Origin: Treponema sp.
GTDB lineage: Bacteria; Spirochaetota; Spirochaetia; Treponematales; Treponemataceae
NCBI GenBank assembly: GCA_021442965.1
Contig: JABUUX010000229.1
Location: 1 to 6,925 of the forward strand
Length of the DNA stretch: 6,925 nucleotides
Direction: 5' to 3'
Shown: positions 6,131 to 6,925 of the stretch, in pieces
Layout: every line of letters starts with the position of its first letter
How positions within the stretch are numbered: the stretch's first letter is position 1
Position numbers and translations under genes: made by a program
Notes under the pieces: generated by a model
What the model was told of the DNA's origin: nothing
Database searches by the model: none
What the model saw: only the letters and a program-made list of their open reading frames with translations

Positions 6131-6889
6131 ATGCTTTTGGAAAACTTTTTTAAAAATTGTAAATCTGAAAACAAAAAAATCGCTCTTGCATTTTCAGGCG
6201 GAACAGATTCAACATATCTCCTTTACAAAGGAATAAAAAGCGGGGCTGATATTACTGCCTATTATGTTAAAACCCAGTTTCAGCCGGAGTTTGAATTTCA
6301 GGATGCAAAAAAACTTGCAAAAGAATTAAATGCAAAACTGTACGTAATTGAACTGGACATTCTAAAAAATCCTGATGTAAAAGAAAACAGCCCCCAGCGT
6401 TGTTACTTCTGCAAAAAAACAATACTAACCGAAATAAAAAAACAGGCTCAGGAAGATATTTTTATTGAAGGCACAAACGCTTCAGATGATGTTCAAGACA
6501 GACCGGGATTTCAGGCTCTTAAAGAATTTGGAATATTATCTCCCCTCCGTGATGCCGGGCTTACAAAAAAAGACATACGCCGTCTTTCCAAAGAAGCAGG
6601 ATTATTTACCTGGAATAAACCTTCATATTCCTGTCTTGCTACCAGAATTGAAACAGGCACTCCGATTGAAGAAAAAGAACTTTCCGTCACCGAAAAAGCA
6701 GAAGGCGAACTTATGAAAATGGGTTTTTCAAATTTCAGAATCAGAAATAGAAAAGATTACTGTATAATTCAAATTACTGAAAACCAGATTCATGAATTAA
6801 TTTCTAAAAAAATTGAAATTATTCAGGTGCTGAAAAAATATTACAAAAATGTTCTGGTTGATTTGGAACCAAGGAAAGAAAATGACTGA
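6131..6889 (+). CDS. larE: LarE, ATP-dependent sulfur insertase of nickel-pincer nucleotide synthesis
   Basis: LarE adenylates the carboxylates of pyridinium-3,5-biscarboxylic acid mononucleotide and converts them to thiocarboxylates. This precedes nickel insertion by LarC, making the NPN cofactor of lactate racemase and related LarA enzymes. The 252 residues are of usual length. The N-terminal ATP pyrophosphatase loop is SGGTDS (22-27). Later motifs are EGTNASDDVQDRPG (113-126), LSPLRDAGLTKKDIR (136-150) and WNKPSYSCLATRI (161-173). C168 aligns with the cysteine that donates its sulfur in Lactobacillus plantarum LarE (Cys176). This protein also has C91 and C94 in RCYFCKK; such a three-cysteine set marks the [4Fe-4S]-dependent LarE type known from Thermotoga maritima. 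The start is the first ATG after an in-frame TAA (6125). The end overlaps the next gene by 8 bases. It is a cytosolic enzyme. Confidence 0.95.
   Translation: MLLENFFKNCKSENKKIALAFSGGTDSTYLLYKGIKSGADITAYYVKTQFQPEFEFQDAKKLAKELNAKLYVIELDILKNPDVKENSPQRCYFCKKTILTEIKKQAQEDIFIEGTNASDDVQDRPGFQALKEFGILSPLRDAGLTKKDIRRLSKEAGLFTWNKPSYSCLATRIETGTPIEEKELSVTEKAEGELMKMGFSNFRIRNRKDYCIIQITENQIHELISKKIEIIQVLKKYYKNVLVDLEPRKEND
6871..6875 (+). promoter_or_regulatory. Ribosome binding site for the gene after larE
   Basis: AAGGA lies 6 bases before the ATG at 6882, inside the last codons of larE. It supports the start of the partial gene and coupled translation. Confidence 0.65.
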
Positions 6890-6925
6890 TATAAAAGAAC
6901 TTTTACAAAATGTGAAAGACGGAAA
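6882..6925 (+). CDS. larB: Start of a coupled gene, probably larB (partial)
   Basis: Fourteen complete codons, MTDIKELLQNVKDG, run off the end of the window. The ATG overlaps the larE stop by 8 bases and is served by AAGGA six bases upstream, so a real translated gene is likely. The residues fit the start of LarB proteins, which open with a short helical stretch of the form ELLxxVxxGxxS. LarB carboxylates and hydrolyses nicotinic acid adenine dinucleotide in the first step of nickel-pincer cofactor synthesis, and larB beside larE is a common order. The identity rests mainly on context and few residues, so it is provisional. Confidence 0.6.
   Translation, partial: MTDIKELLQNVKDG

Overview
The window looks like a piece of chromosome from an AT-rich spirochaete, most likely a host-associated Treponema. 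This is inferred from three things: the GroEL tail, an ApbE-type flavin transferase made as a lipoprotein (as in the Treponema flavin-trafficking protein), and relaxed spirochaete-style lipoboxes. Genes are tightly packed. No tRNA, rRNA, CRISPR array, transposase or phage gene is visible, and no stretch over 300 bases lacks a gene.

Layout. Positions 1-153 are the 3' end of groEL (+), followed by a strong palindrome and a clear intrinsic terminator (219-250). From 5276 down to 279 five genes run on the minus strand: a type-B carboxylesterase, a YitT-family membrane protein, a long Gx-type membrane protein, an ApbE lipoprotein, and a small anchored NusG-domain-II protein. Gaps between them are 20-25 bases or the genes overlap, so they can be read as one transcription unit. 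A good extended -10 promoter just before the Gx gene could start the last three genes separately. At 5277-5363 the direction switches. The plus strand then carries an RsiV-like (DUF3298-type) lipoprotein, larE, and the first codons of a gene that is probably larB.

Functional reading. Gx protein, ApbE and NusG-II protein resemble the EetB/FmnB/EetA part of the flavin-based extracellular electron transfer loci known from Firmicutes. Together they suggest an envelope flavinylation or redox module. larE and the presumed larB belong to nickel-pincer nucleotide cofactor synthesis. This LarE has three cysteines placed as in the [4Fe-4S]-dependent type of LarE rather than only the single sacrificial cysteine.

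The most unusual item is a GC-rich (about 60%), palindrome-bearing element of about 100 bp, at 2179-2278. It lies in frame inside the Gx gene, exactly at the linker between its two membrane domains, and looks like a protein-coding interspersed palindromic repeat.
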